NCBI GenBank assembly: GCA_015152525.1
Contig: SUTU01000006.1
Location: forward strand, 1 to 39,985
Length of the DNA stretch: 39,985 nt
Reading direction: 5' to 3'
From: Cyanobacteria bacterium SIG28
GTDB lineage: Bacteria; Cyanobacteriota; Vampirovibrionia; Gastranaerophilales; Gastranaerophilaceae
Below are positions 32,903-39,985 of this stretch, one piece after another. Each line of letters begins with the position of its first letter. Within the stretch, counting starts at the first letter, position 1. A program made the translations under genes and the position numbers. The notes beneath the pieces are model-generated. The model saw nothing but the letters and a program-made list of their open reading frames with translations. It made no database searches and was not told the origin of the DNA.

Positions 32903-33343
32903 ATGGATAGAGTTAGTTATATAGAAAACCTAAATAATAAAGCATATTATGCAAAATCCGTAATGGATAGAGATTCTTCATTATTTAATGAAAAAACAGA
33001 ATTTAGCAGAAATTGGGTAAAGGCTGCTTCAGAAGGTTACCAAGATTATTTGAAAGAAAAAGTTAAAAACCCTGTTGCTGCAACAATTGCTATGCGTGAT
33101 ACTGTTAGAAAATCACCTATACTTAATCCGGAAAGTTTTGTAGAAAACCAAGCTAAACTTGAAAGACAACCTGAAGTTGACCAATATATTTGTCAATTAG
33201 CGGCTAATGATTTAATGCAAGAAAAGACTGCATATGTCAGACAAGAAATTATAGCTAAAGACAGAATTAATCTAAACTCAGTAACACCAAAACTAAAAGG
33301 TGCGAAAAAACTTGCTTTTAAATTAGGGTTAATGTTCAAATAA
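32903..33343 (+). CDS. Small soluble protein of unknown function
   Basis: A 146-residue, largely helical, charged protein (MDRVSYIENLNNKAYYAKSV...). AAGGAG precedes the ATG at good spacing, and rseP follows 23 bases after the stop, so it is probably co-transcribed with it. There is no signal peptide and no membrane helix. The C-terminus is basic (KLKGAKKLAFKLGLMFK) and could contact a membrane or nucleic acid. No family is recognised; it may be specific to this lineage. Confidence 0.75.
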   Translation: MDRVSYIENLNNKAYYAKSVMDRDSSLFNEKTEFSRNWVKAASEGYQDYLKEKVKNPVAATIAMRDTVRKSPILNPESFVENQAKLERQPEVDQYICQLAANDLMQEKTAYVRQEIIAKDRINLNSVTPKLKGAKKLAFKLGLMFK

Positions 33344-33366
33344 AAAAATAAATTGGGAGAGATGTA

Positions 33367-34728
33367 ATGTCAATTTTAATAATGATTTTGTTACTAAGCT
33401 TATTGATTTTAGTTCATGAGGCCGGTCATTTCCTTGCAGCAAGAGCTTTTGGAATAAAAGTTGAAAAGTTTGGTTTTGGTTTACCTGTTGGACCAACTCT
33501 TTTTAGGACTAAATGTGGCGAAACAGAAGTTTTAGTTCATGCATTTTTATTAGGCGGATACGTTTCTTTTCCTGACGACGAAAAAGAGTCTGATGTTCCA
33601 CTATATTCGGAACAGAGATTTGCAAACAAACCTATTTGGCAAAGAGCAGTTGTTGTTTCTGCCGGTGTAATAGCAAACGTACTTTGTGCACTTGCACTTG
33701 TTATGTTTGTTGCATTATGGTCAAAACAACTTCCATCAGGTAATTATGAAATTTATACCGGTAGCATAAGCGCGCCAAAAGAAGCAAGCATTTGGGCTTC
33801 AGGGTTGGAAGTTGGCGATAGAATTTTGTCGGTTAACGGTTGTGAAATTAATAATGTTTATTCACTTGTAACTATTGTAAAAAACAGCGCAAAAAGTAAT
33901 GGCGTAATTTCTCAAAAAATTATCGATGAAAATTATTCTATGTTAAAAGCACTAAACCCAGGTTTAGAAAAAGATGAGATTATTCCAAATGAATTGTCAA
34001 TCAGACTTCCTGAACAACCGGCAGCTGATGTTATTACAATGGATAAATACGCAGCACGTGGCGCTAAATATTTTAAAAAAGAAGGATTAACCCTTGATGA
34101 CAGATTGAAATCACTAAAAAAAGAAATTGATGGAAAAACTGTTTATACATCAGACGGAAACTATAGTTTATATGACGTAGCTAAAGCTATTTCCGACGGC
34201 GTGCATCCTATTAATATAACAGTTTTAAGAGAAGGTAAAACTATCGAATTAAAATCAATTTATCCTGACGAAAAAGGATTAATCGGAATAGGCTTGAGCG
34301 CTAAACAAATAATGATTAAAACCGACTCTTTGGGCAAAATAATAACAAAAAGCACACACTATTTGGTTGATAATACCTATATGATGATGTATTCTTTAGG
34401 GCAATTGTTTACAGGAAATGTACCTTTGAAAGATATGCACGGCGTTGTTGCAATTACTAAAATCGGTGGCGATATGATTGAAAAAACAGGTAAATCTGCA
34501 GGGATTTTACTTGCAGCATTAATTTCAATGAACTTGGCTATCTTAAACATATTACCAATTCCGGCTCTGGACGGTGGTCATTTAGCCTTCTTGCTAATAG
34601 AAAAAATTAAAGGCAAGCCTTTAGATGAAAAAATCGTAGAAAAAATTTCAACCGTATTTTTTACATTGTTAATAATATTAATGGTATTCATCGTATTTAA
34701 TGATATAACGTTATTGGTTAGAAAATAA
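33367..34728 (+). CDS. rseP: Site-2 intramembrane zinc protease (RseP-like)
   Basis: A 453-residue polytopic metalloprotease. The first membrane helix holds the zinc motif HEAGH (H17, E18, H21), and the third zinc ligand is the Asp of NILPIPALDGGH (about 402). FGIKVEKFGFG and GGYVSF are family signatures. A PDZ region follows (VGDRILSVNG, about 150), then a longer than usual extracytoplasmic insert (about 175-300) before the last helices. In other bacteria it cleaves anti-sigma factors or signal-peptide remnants. A GGAGAG ribosome site precedes the ATG. It is often found with fatty acid and envelope genes, as here. Confidence 0.93.
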   Translation: MSILIMILLLSLLILVHEAGHFLAARAFGIKVEKFGFGLPVGPTLFRTKCGETEVLVHAFLLGGYVSFPDDEKESDVPLYSEQRFANKPIWQRAVVVSAGVIANVLCALALVMFVALWSKQLPSGNYEIYTGSISAPKEASIWASGLEVGDRILSVNGCEINNVYSLVTIVKNSAKSNGVISQKIIDENYSMLKALNPGLEKDEIIPNELSIRLPEQPAADVITMDKYAARGAKYFKKEGLTLDDRLKSLKKEIDGKTVYTSDGNYSLYDVAKAISDGVHPINITVLREGKTIELKSIYPDEKGLIGIGLSAKQIMIKTDSLGKIITKSTHYLVDNTYMMMYSLGQLFTGNVPLKDMHGVVAITKIGGDMIEKTGKSAGILLAALISMNLAILNILPIPALDGGHLAFLLIEKIKGKPLDEKIVEKISTVFFTLLIILMVFIVFNDITLLVRK

Positions 34729-34828
34729 GAACTCAATGTAAATTTTTATTACAAATATTCAAAAATAACTAAAGTTTTTCCTAATTTTGCCGATAACTAA
34801 AAGGTAAGATTAATGAAGGAGTTAAGTT

Positions 34829-35227
34829 ATGTTAAGAATAGATGAAGTAGGAAATGTTCCTGAACCTGAAAGAAAGTTGGCAGGAATATCTGACGAAGAT
34901 GCCAGAAAGAAAATTCAATGTATTTGGAGTAGTGATGCCGGTGCTAATAAAGAAGCTATCGACACTGAAGATGAATTATCAAATCTAGCTAACTATTTTA
35001 TTGGTAATTGGAATGATCTTAGTGATACTATACGCAAAGAAATAAAGGATGCGTACATAAAAGGTGCCGAAACCTTAGAAAAAGGACCTATGGTAAAAGA
35101 GTTTTTAAACTGGTTTGAACAAGGAAAAATTCTTAATCAAGAAATAGATAAAAAAGTTCAAGAAACACTTGAAGAGAAAGAAAAAGAGTTACAAGAAGAA
35201 AAAGAAAAAATAGATAAAAATTTATAA
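34829..35227 (+). CDS. Small coiled-coil protein of unknown function
   Basis: A 132-residue acidic protein. AAGGAG lies 8 bases upstream of the ATG, and a strong terminator follows the stop, so it looks like a real single-gene unit. The first 90 residues are mixed helical with SDEDARKKIQCIW and NYFIGNWNDLSDTIRKEIKD. The last 35 form a Glu/Lys coiled coil (ETLEEKEKELQEEKEKIDKN). There is no signal or membrane segment. No family is recognised. Confidence 0.78.
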   Translation: MLRIDEVGNVPEPERKLAGISDEDARKKIQCIWSSDAGANKEAIDTEDELSNLANYFIGNWNDLSDTIRKEIKDAYIKGAETLEKGPMVKEFLNWFEQGKILNQEIDKKVQETLEEKEKELQEEKEKIDKNL

Positions 35228-35231
35228 GAAT

Positions 35232-35265
35232 AAAAAAAAGACTGACATTAAGTCAGTCTTTTTTT
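35232..35265. terminator. Bidirectional intrinsic terminator
   Basis: GACTGAC (35240-35246), loop ATTAA, GTCAGTC (35252-35258), flanked by an A run on the left and a T run on the right. It can end both the gene at 34829 (plus) and rpmH (minus). Confidence 0.9.
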
Positions 35266-35285
35266 AAACTTATTTTTTTAAAAAA

Positions 35286-35438
35286 CTAAGCGCGTTTGCT
35301 ACCTGTGATAGCTAATTTATGTCTTCCTTTAGCACGACGTCTGTTAATAACTTCTTGACCGCCAGGAGTTGACATTCTAGCTCTAAAACCGCTTACACGT
35401 TGTCTTTTAATTTTTGTTCCTTCTAGTGTACGTCTCAT
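35286..35438 (-). CDS. rpmH: Ribosomal protein L34
   Basis: A 50-residue L34 of the large ribosomal subunit. The sequence starts [20 protein letters not shown], then [20 protein letters not shown]. The RTLxGT start is typical of cyanobacterial L34, whereas most bacteria have KRTYQPS. AAGGAAA precedes the ATG. Usually rpmH is followed by rnpA and yidC; here a terminator follows immediately and neither gene is present. Confidence 0.97.
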   Translation of the reverse strand: MRRTLEGTKIKRQRVSGFRARMSTPGGQEVINRRRAKGRHKLAITGSKRA

Positions 35439-35480
35439 TGTTCTATTTCCTTTTCAGCTAATTTTACTTATAATAGCTTT

Positions 35481-35509
35481 ATAGTAAATAAAACATGATA
35501 ATTAGTCAA
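35481..35509 (-). promoter_or_regulatory. rpmH: rpmH promoter
   Basis: Minus-strand TTGACT (plus 35504-35509), a 17-base spacer, then TACTAT (plus 35481-35486), giving a leader of roughly 35 bases. Confidence 0.6.
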
Positions 35510-35541
35510 ATACATGATTACAAAATATGAAGAGGCTTAAC

Positions 35542-36348
35542 ATGAACAAAATCGGATTTATCGGCTCAGGGAAAATGGCAAGTGCTATTATTAGCGGACT
35601 TCTATCTAAAAAAGTGGTTAAAAATGAAGATATTATTGCTTCACAGGCAGAAACAGAAGGCATAGAAGAAAAGTCTAAACGACTTGGAATTGAAATATAT
35701 ACTGACAACAAACTGCTCAGCGAAAAATCAGATATTATTTTTATTGCGGTTAAGCCAAGCCAAGTAATCGGTGTACTTGAAGAAATAAAAGACTTTATAA
35801 CACCACAAAAACTAATTATTTCTATAGCTGCAGGTGTTACGACAGAAAAAATTGAATTTTATTTACCTACAAATACAAGAGTAATCAGAGTCATGCCTAA
35901 TACTCCTGCACTTGTAGGCGAAGGAATGAGCGGTGTTTGTGGCGGGAAATACGCAACAAAAGATGATATACAATATACTTTAAAGCTTTTGAACTCAATA
36001 GGTAAAAGCATAGTTGTTGAAAACGAAACTCAAATGGATATAGTTACAGCTATTTCCGGTTCAGGACCCGCATTTTTTTACAAAGTAATTAATGATATTG
36101 CCAGAGCGGGTGAAAAATTAGGATTAGATTACGAAAAATCTCTTTTACTAAGCATTCAAACAGCCATAGGCTCTGCAAAAATGGCTTTAAACAGAGAAAT
36201 TACAATGGAAGAATTAATTTCCAACGTGGCAACAAAAGGCGGATGCACAAGAGTGGGTATTGATAATATGGAAGAAGTTAATACTACAGAAATTTTCTAC
36301 AACGTAATAAAAAATACTACAGAAAAAGCGAGTGCATTGGGTAAATAA
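35542..36348 (+). CDS. proC: Pyrroline-5-carboxylate reductase
   Basis: A 268-residue enzyme for the last step of proline synthesis (reduction of pyrroline-5-carboxylate with NAD(P)H). The Rossmann start is KIGFIGSGKMASAIISGL. AVKPSQV, RVMPNTPALVGEG, ISGSGPAFFYKVI and a C-terminal GGCTRVGIDNMEE complete the family pattern. ATG 35542 is preferred to 35527 because AAGAGG sits 6 bases before it and inside the longer frame. It is divergent from rpmH. Confidence 0.96.
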   Translation: MNKIGFIGSGKMASAIISGLLSKKVVKNEDIIASQAETEGIEEKSKRLGIEIYTDNKLLSEKSDIIFIAVKPSQVIGVLEEIKDFITPQKLIISIAAGVTTEKIEFYLPTNTRVIRVMPNTPALVGEGMSGVCGGKYATKDDIQYTLKLLNSIGKSIVVENETQMDIVTAISGSGPAFFYKVINDIARAGEKLGLDYEKSLLLSIQTAIGSAKMALNREITMEELISNVATKGGCTRVGIDNMEEVNTTEIFYNVIKNTTEKASALGK

Positions 36349-36368
36349 TATTCGATTAGTTTTGTTTA

Positions 36369-36377
36369 TGATATAAT
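36369..36377 (+). promoter_or_regulatory. fabH: Extended -10 promoter before fabH
   Basis: TGATATAAT (TGn plus TATAAT) lies 20 bases after the proC stop and about 50 before fabH. No clear -35 is seen. It suggests that the fatty-acid genes can be transcribed independently of proC. Confidence 0.5.
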
Positions 36378-36427
36378 TCTCCTTGAGCTTTCTAAGCTTT
36401 AATAAAATAGAGGAGTATAAAAAATTA

Positions 36428-37438
36428 ATGATTAATAATGCAATTCCATTGAGAATAGCCGGCATAGGCTATAGCGTACCGGAAACTGTCGTTACAAACG
36501 AAGATTTAACAAAACTATATGACACTTCTGACGAGTGGATTTATACAAGAACCGGTATTAAAGAAAGACGACTTGTTTCAGGAAACGAGGATGCTCTATC
36601 TTTGGGTGTTGATGCGGCAAAAAAAGCATTAGATAAATCAGGATTAAAACCGGATGATATAGAACTTATAATAGTTGCATCTTCAGCACCGCCTCAATTA
36701 TATCCGGCTATCGGTTGTCGTATACAAACAGCTTTAAATATTCCTAATAATATTCCGGCTTTTGATATAACAGCGGCTTGTTCGGGCTTAATTTATGCTT
36801 TAAGCATTGCAAGAGGATATATTGCTTCAGGTATGTATAAAAACATATTGTTGGTTGCTACTGACAACAACTCAAGACTTTTGGATTGGTCAGACAGATC
36901 TTGTTCAATTCTTTTTGGCGACGGTGCAGGTGCTATGGTTGTAACAGCTTCTGACGATGGTGTTGATGATATTATATCTCTTGATATCAGAGCTGATGGT
37001 TCTATCGGTGATATTATTCAACTAAATTTACAAGGTAAAAACTGTCCGTTAGTAGAACAACGTGAAGAAAGTAATCAGTATATTCAGATGAACGGAAAAG
37101 AAGTTTATAGATTTGTTGCCCGAGTTTTGCCTGAATATGTTGAAAATCTTATTGCTAATGCAAATATGAAGGCTGAAGATATTGATTATTTAATACCACA
37201 CCAAGCTAATTTAAGAATTATCCAAGCTGTTCAAGAAAGACTTGGATATGCAAACGAAAAAGTTGTTACTAATATCGAAAAATACGGTAATACATCAGCT
37301 GCTTCAATTCCTTTGGCATTAGTTGAAGGTGTTGAAAAAGGTAAAGTTAAACTGGGCGCAACTGCAATTCTTACAGGTTTTGGCGCCGGAATGACTTGGG
37401 GCGGATGTATTGTTAGATTAAGAGAAGGTATATGCTAA
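36428..37438 (+). CDS. fabH: Beta-ketoacyl-ACP synthase III
   Basis: A 336-residue initiating condensing enzyme of type II fatty acid synthesis (acetyl-CoA + malonyl-ACP). The catalytic triad is Cys 118 (DITAACSGL), His about 258 (IPHQANLRI) and Asn about 288 (YGNTSAASIP). DEWIYTRTGIKERR and the C-terminal GFGAGMTWGG are hallmark motifs. ATG 36428 follows AGGAG by 12 bases, a long spacing, but no better start lies nearer and the upstream extension is not conserved-looking. It heads the fab gene run. Confidence 0.96.
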   Translation: MINNAIPLRIAGIGYSVPETVVTNEDLTKLYDTSDEWIYTRTGIKERRLVSGNEDALSLGVDAAKKALDKSGLKPDDIELIIVASSAPPQLYPAIGCRIQTALNIPNNIPAFDITAACSGLIYALSIARGYIASGMYKNILLVATDNNSRLLDWSDRSCSILFGDGAGAMVVTASDDGVDDIISLDIRADGSIGDIIQLNLQGKNCPLVEQREESNQYIQMNGKEVYRFVARVLPEYVENLIANANMKAEDIDYLIPHQANLRIIQAVQERLGYANEKVVTNIEKYGNTSAASIPLALVEGVEKGKVKLGATAILTGFGAGMTWGGCIVRLREGIC

Positions 37439-37441
37439 AAT

Positions 37442-37651
37442 ATGCTTGGAATTGGTAAAAAAGTATTAAAAGCTTCAATTAATACCGGTTTGAGAACTAC
37501 TGATACAATTAAGAATACAAAACTTAGTCAAGAAATTGTATCAACAAGATTTTTGTTTTCAAAGTGTAAAACTCTTGCTGATATAAGAAATGAATGGCAA
37601 AACAAACTTTATCCGGAAAAAGATATTTTTCAAAAAATAAACAAAAAATAA
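37442..37651 (+). CDS. Short basic protein of unknown function within the fab operon
   Basis: A 69-residue protein starting MLGIGKKVLKASINTGLRTT. It begins 3 bases after the fabH stop, with GAGAAGG about 13 bases before its ATG, so translation may be coupled to fabH. It is Lys-rich with two predicted helices and has no membrane segment. No family is recognised. A small ORF in this position is probably real but could be a chance frame. Confidence 0.5.
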   Translation: MLGIGKKVLKASINTGLRTTDTIKNTKLSQEIVSTRFLFSKCKTLADIRNEWQNKLYPEKDIFQKINKK

Positions 37652-37688
37652 TACAAACTGCAAAAATATAATACTAAGAAGAGGTAAA

Positions 37689-38387
37689 ATGGAAGAATAC
37701 AATAATAACAGCACAGCTAAATATTTTATAATATTCGCAATTTTACTGTTTATAATTTTTCAGAGAGTTTATTTTGATCAAACTGTTTTAACAAATGTTG
37801 AAATGGAACCATTTTCCGAACCAATACAAGAAATTATTCTTAACGGCAAAACTTTTGAACATAAAACCGCCGAAGGAGTTGCTGAAATTACGCCAATAGC
37901 TAATTATAAAATATACGGAAGAGTAATGGATAAGCACTTTAGACCTTCTAAATTGCAATGGGCTGCAATATATCCTTACGATGCTACAATTGCATTTGGT
38001 AAATTTAAGCACAAAGAAGTTTGTGATAATGTAAAATTTAGAATGGTGTCAACCGTTGTTTATTACAATTGGTCAAATTCAGCTTGGCATAAACATCTTA
38101 AAAAATATTTTAACAACCATTCTGAATTGATGTATAATATAACAAATAACCATATTTGTCCGGCTAATAAATATGTTACAAGAGGACTTAAAAAACTAAA
38201 AAAAAGAGATGTTGTTTATATTGAAGGGTATTTAATGAAATTTAAGTTAAAAACCAAAGATGGTAAAATCGAACAAGGTGTTTCAAGTACTTCAAGAAAC
38301 GACAGCTTTGGTGGTGATAACGGTTATGGAAACTGTGAACAAATTTATGTTACAAGAGTTGTTTCCAGACATGGCGATTTTAAATAA
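37689..38387 (+). CDS. Membrane-anchored protein of unknown function
   Basis: A 232-residue protein with one N-terminal transmembrane helix (about 11-27, KYFIIFAILLFIIFQRVYF) and a large domain that is probably extracytoplasmic. Features include ANYKIYGRVMDKHFRPS, YPYDATIAFGKF, a Trp/His-rich segment (YYNWSNSAWHKHLKKYF), NNHICPANKYVTRGL, then KKRDVVYIEGYLMKF. The pattern of a conserved N-N-H-x-x-P followed by a D-V-x-x-x-G-x-L strand recalls uncharacterised membrane proteins found in several phyla. AAGAAGAGG precedes the ATG. It lies between fabH and fabD, so a link with lipid or envelope synthesis is possible. Confidence 0.75.
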   Translation: MEEYNNNSTAKYFIIFAILLFIIFQRVYFDQTVLTNVEMEPFSEPIQEIILNGKTFEHKTAEGVAEITPIANYKIYGRVMDKHFRPSKLQWAAIYPYDATIAFGKFKHKEVCDNVKFRMVSTVVYYNWSNSAWHKHLKKYFNNHSELMYNITNNHICPANKYVTRGLKKLKKRDVVYIEGYLMKFKLKTKDGKIEQGVSSTSRNDSFGGDNGYGNCEQIYVTRVVSRHGDFK

Positions 38388-38421
38388 AAATATTACATCT
38401 AAATAAGGAGAAAAATAAAGT

Positions 38422-39366
38422 ATGAAAAAAATAGCATTCTTATTTCCTGGACAAGGCTCACAAGCCGTAGGCATGGGAAAAGATTTATATGAAAACTCTG
38501 ATGCTGCAAAAGAAATCTTTGAAATCTCAAATTCAACTTTGAACAAAAGTATTTCAAATCTTTGTTTTGAAGGTCCGGAAGAAAATTTAAAACAAACAGT
38601 TAATACTCAACCTTGCATTGTTACAATGTCAATTGCAGCAATGGAAGCTCTAAAAGAAAAAGCTAACATTATTCCTGATTTTGTTGCAGGTCATTCTTTA
38701 GGTGAATATTGCGCAATGTTTGCCTCAGGTGTAATGAGCTTGGAAAATACACTTAGAGCTATTCAAAAACGTGCTGATTTAATGAGCGAGGCTAAAGGTG
38801 GAGCAATGGCAGCAGTACTTAACGCAAGCGAAGAAGTTTTAAAAGCAGGTTTAGCAGAAGGTAGCAAAATCGGATATGTTGATGTTGCTAACTACAACTC
38901 ACCTGCTCAAGTTGTTATTACAGGCGCAGAAGATGCAGTTAAAGCTACTAGCGATTATTTACTTGCTAATGGTGTAAGAAGAGTTGTTCCGTTAGCAGTT
39001 TCAGGTGCATTCCATTCTAAATTTATGGAAAATGCAGGAGCTAGTTTTGCTGAATTTATTTCTGATGTTGAATTAAACGACGCATCTATTCCAGTTATAA
39101 CTAACGTTGATGCAGAAGCTACAACAAGCGCAGAAGAATTTAGAGTAAAAATGCCTAAACAAATTTATTCATCAGTATATTGGACTCAAACCATTGAAAA
39201 AATGGTAGCTGAAGGTGTTGATACATTTATTGAAATAGGTCCGGGTAAAGTTCTTGCAGGACTAAACAAGAAAATTGCACCTGATGCTCAGGTTTATAAT
39301 GTGTTTGATTTAGCGTCTTTAGAAGCTACAGTTGAAGCATTGAATTCTGAATTGGCTAAAGTATAA
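38422..39366 (+). CDS. fabD: Malonyl-CoA:ACP transacylase
   Basis: A 314-residue enzyme that loads malonate onto acyl carrier protein. The N-terminal FLFPGQGSQAVGMGKDL, nucleophile Ser 92 in GHSLGEY, an Arg in QKRADLM, catalytic His 198 in SGAFHSKFM and C-terminal FIEIGPGKVLAGL are all present. AAGGAG lies 11 bases before the ATG. It is cytoplasmic and followed by fabG. Confidence 0.97.
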   Translation: MKKIAFLFPGQGSQAVGMGKDLYENSDAAKEIFEISNSTLNKSISNLCFEGPEENLKQTVNTQPCIVTMSIAAMEALKEKANIIPDFVAGHSLGEYCAMFASGVMSLENTLRAIQKRADLMSEAKGGAMAAVLNASEEVLKAGLAEGSKIGYVDVANYNSPAQVVITGAEDAVKATSDYLLANGVRRVVPLAVSGAFHSKFMENAGASFAEFISDVELNDASIPVITNVDAEATTSAEEFRVKMPKQIYSSVYWTQTIEKMVAEGVDTFIEIGPGKVLAGLNKKIAPDAQVYNVFDLASLEATVEALNSELAKV

Positions 39367-39383
39367 AGATAAAAAAACAGTAG

Positions 39384-39434
39384 GTCAGGCATTGCCTGAC
39401 AAAAAATAGGTTAGTAGGTTGGGTGAAACCCAAC
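39384..39434 (+). repeat. Two tandem variant hairpins between fabD and fabG
   Basis: Hairpin 1 is GTCAGGC (39384-39390), att, GCCTGAC (39394-39400). Hairpin 2 is GTTGGGT (39418-39424), gaa, ACCCAAC (39428-39434). Both are preceded by AGTAG and followed by A. The two share the frame AGTAGGT...ACxxA but have different, fully paired stems. Hairpin 1 is followed by an A run, not a T run, so it is not a classic terminator on the plus strand. They could be repeat units or processing/stability elements between the two coding sequences. Confidence 0.8.
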
Positions 39435-39456
39435 ATCAAAATAAGGAGAATTAAAA

Positions 39457-39985
39457 ATGACAGAAAGAAAAATTGCATTAATTACAGGCGGTTCAAGAGG
39501 TATTGGACTTGCTTGCGCTTTAGAATTAGCTAAAGCTGGTTGCGACATCATCATCAACGATATTTGTGATGCTGAAAAAGCTCAACCCGCAATCGATGAA
39601 ATCAAAGCTTGTGGTGTAAACGCTTATTTCTACAGCTTCGACGTATCAAATTATGATGCAGTTAAAGAAAATGTTGATAAAATGATTGCAGAACACGGAA
39701 AAATCGATATTTTATTAAACAACGCAGGTATTACAAGAGATGGTTTATTCTTAAGAATGGATGCAAACCAATGGGAAAGTGTTATCAAGGTTAACTTAAC
39801 ATCAGCTTTCTGTGTAACTAACGCTGTTATTAAATATATGTCAAAAGCAAGACAAGGTTCTATCATCAATATGTCAAGTATTGTTGGTCGCCACGGTAAC
39901 GTTGGTCAAGCCAACTATTCTGCTTCTAAAGCCGGTATGATTGGTTTAACTCAAACTCTTGCTAAAGAATTTGGTTCAAGAAATA
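39457..39985 (+). CDS. fabG: 3-oxoacyl-ACP reductase, 5' part (runs off window)
   Basis: The first 176 residues of FabG, the NADPH-dependent ketoacyl-ACP reductase. The cofactor loop is ITGGSRGIGLA (T-G-x3-G-x-G), NNAG follows (ILLNNAGITRDGLF), then the catalytic Ser (NMSSIVG) and Y-x3-K in NYSASKAGMIG. AAGGAG lies 10 bases before the ATG. The frame is open to the last base, so the C-terminal third is missing. Acyl carrier protein and fabF would be expected next. Confidence 0.95.
   Translation, partial: MTERKIALITGGSRGIGLACALELAKAGCDIIINDICDAEKAQPAIDEIKACGVNAYFYSFDVSNYDAVKENVDKMIAEHGKIDILLNNAGITRDGLFLRMDANQWESVIKVNLTSAFCVTNAVIKYMSKARQGSIINMSSIVGRHGNVGQANYSASKAGMIGLTQTLAKEFGSRN

Noticed and set aside
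35286-35541. A replication origin near rpmH
   Set aside because: No dnaA, dnaN or rnpA, and no cluster of DnaA boxes visible in the 100-base gap to proC.

Overview
The window is AT-rich, gene-dense chromosomal DNA from a diderm bacterium and contains no rRNA, tRNA, phage or IS transposase genes that I can see. The best guess for the source is a non-photosynthetic relative of cyanobacteria (Vampirovibrionia/Melainabacteria, Gastranaerophilales-like, typically gut anaerobes). The support is: (i) ribosomal protein L34 has the cyanobacterial-style start RTLEGT and core SGFRARM; (ii) an outer membrane is implied by a TolC-like channel and an AsmA-like protein; (iii) a flavodiiron protein plus rubredoxin indicates an anaerobe that detoxifies O2 or NO; (iv) many small lineage-restricted proteins are present, two of them with an N-terminal N-x-x-F-K motif. 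The assignment is inference.

Layout. 1-117: tail of an AbrB/MazE-like antitoxin. 118-776: repeat-rich spacer. 777-4772: operon of a hybrid-type sensor kinase, a single-domain response regulator, a small unknown protein and a degenerate PilB/GspE-like ATPase. 4773-5979: second repeat zone enclosing a divergent HAD-hydrolase/Xre pair with a palindromic operator. 5980-10331 (minus): AsmA-like protein, an exported small protein and a membrane-anchored protein, with a third repeat element between them. 10407-14211 (minus): phosphoglycerate kinase and an unusual fusion of a periplasmic-binding-protein-like domain to a TolC-like channel. 14603-19007 (plus): Orn/Lys/Arg decarboxylase, CheR-like methyltransferase, flavodiiron protein, rubredoxin, small Gly-rich membrane protein. 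19083-22196: SF1 helicase with a C-terminal nuclease-like domain. 22191-32370: a chemosensory locus (minus: solute-binding lipoprotein, FimV-like scaffold, double CheW, diguanylate cyclase; plus, divergent: MCP, CheA-REC). 32354-35438: coaD, small proteins, rseP, rpmH. 35542-39985: proC and a fatty-acid synthesis run fabH, two unknown genes, fabD, fabG (cut by the window end).

How it may work together. The 22-32 kb block looks like one signalling device: an MCP without a periplasmic sensor domain, a double CheW and a CheA with its own receiver, next to a c-di-GMP synthase, a lipoprotein binding protein and a FimV-like transmembrane scaffold. That resembles Pil-Chp-type control of type IV pili or surface behaviour. 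The kinase/regulator/pseudo-PilB operon at 777-4772 may belong to the same kind of circuit. The most striking non-coding signal is a set of dispersed hairpin repeats whose stems differ between copies but stay paired through compensatory changes.
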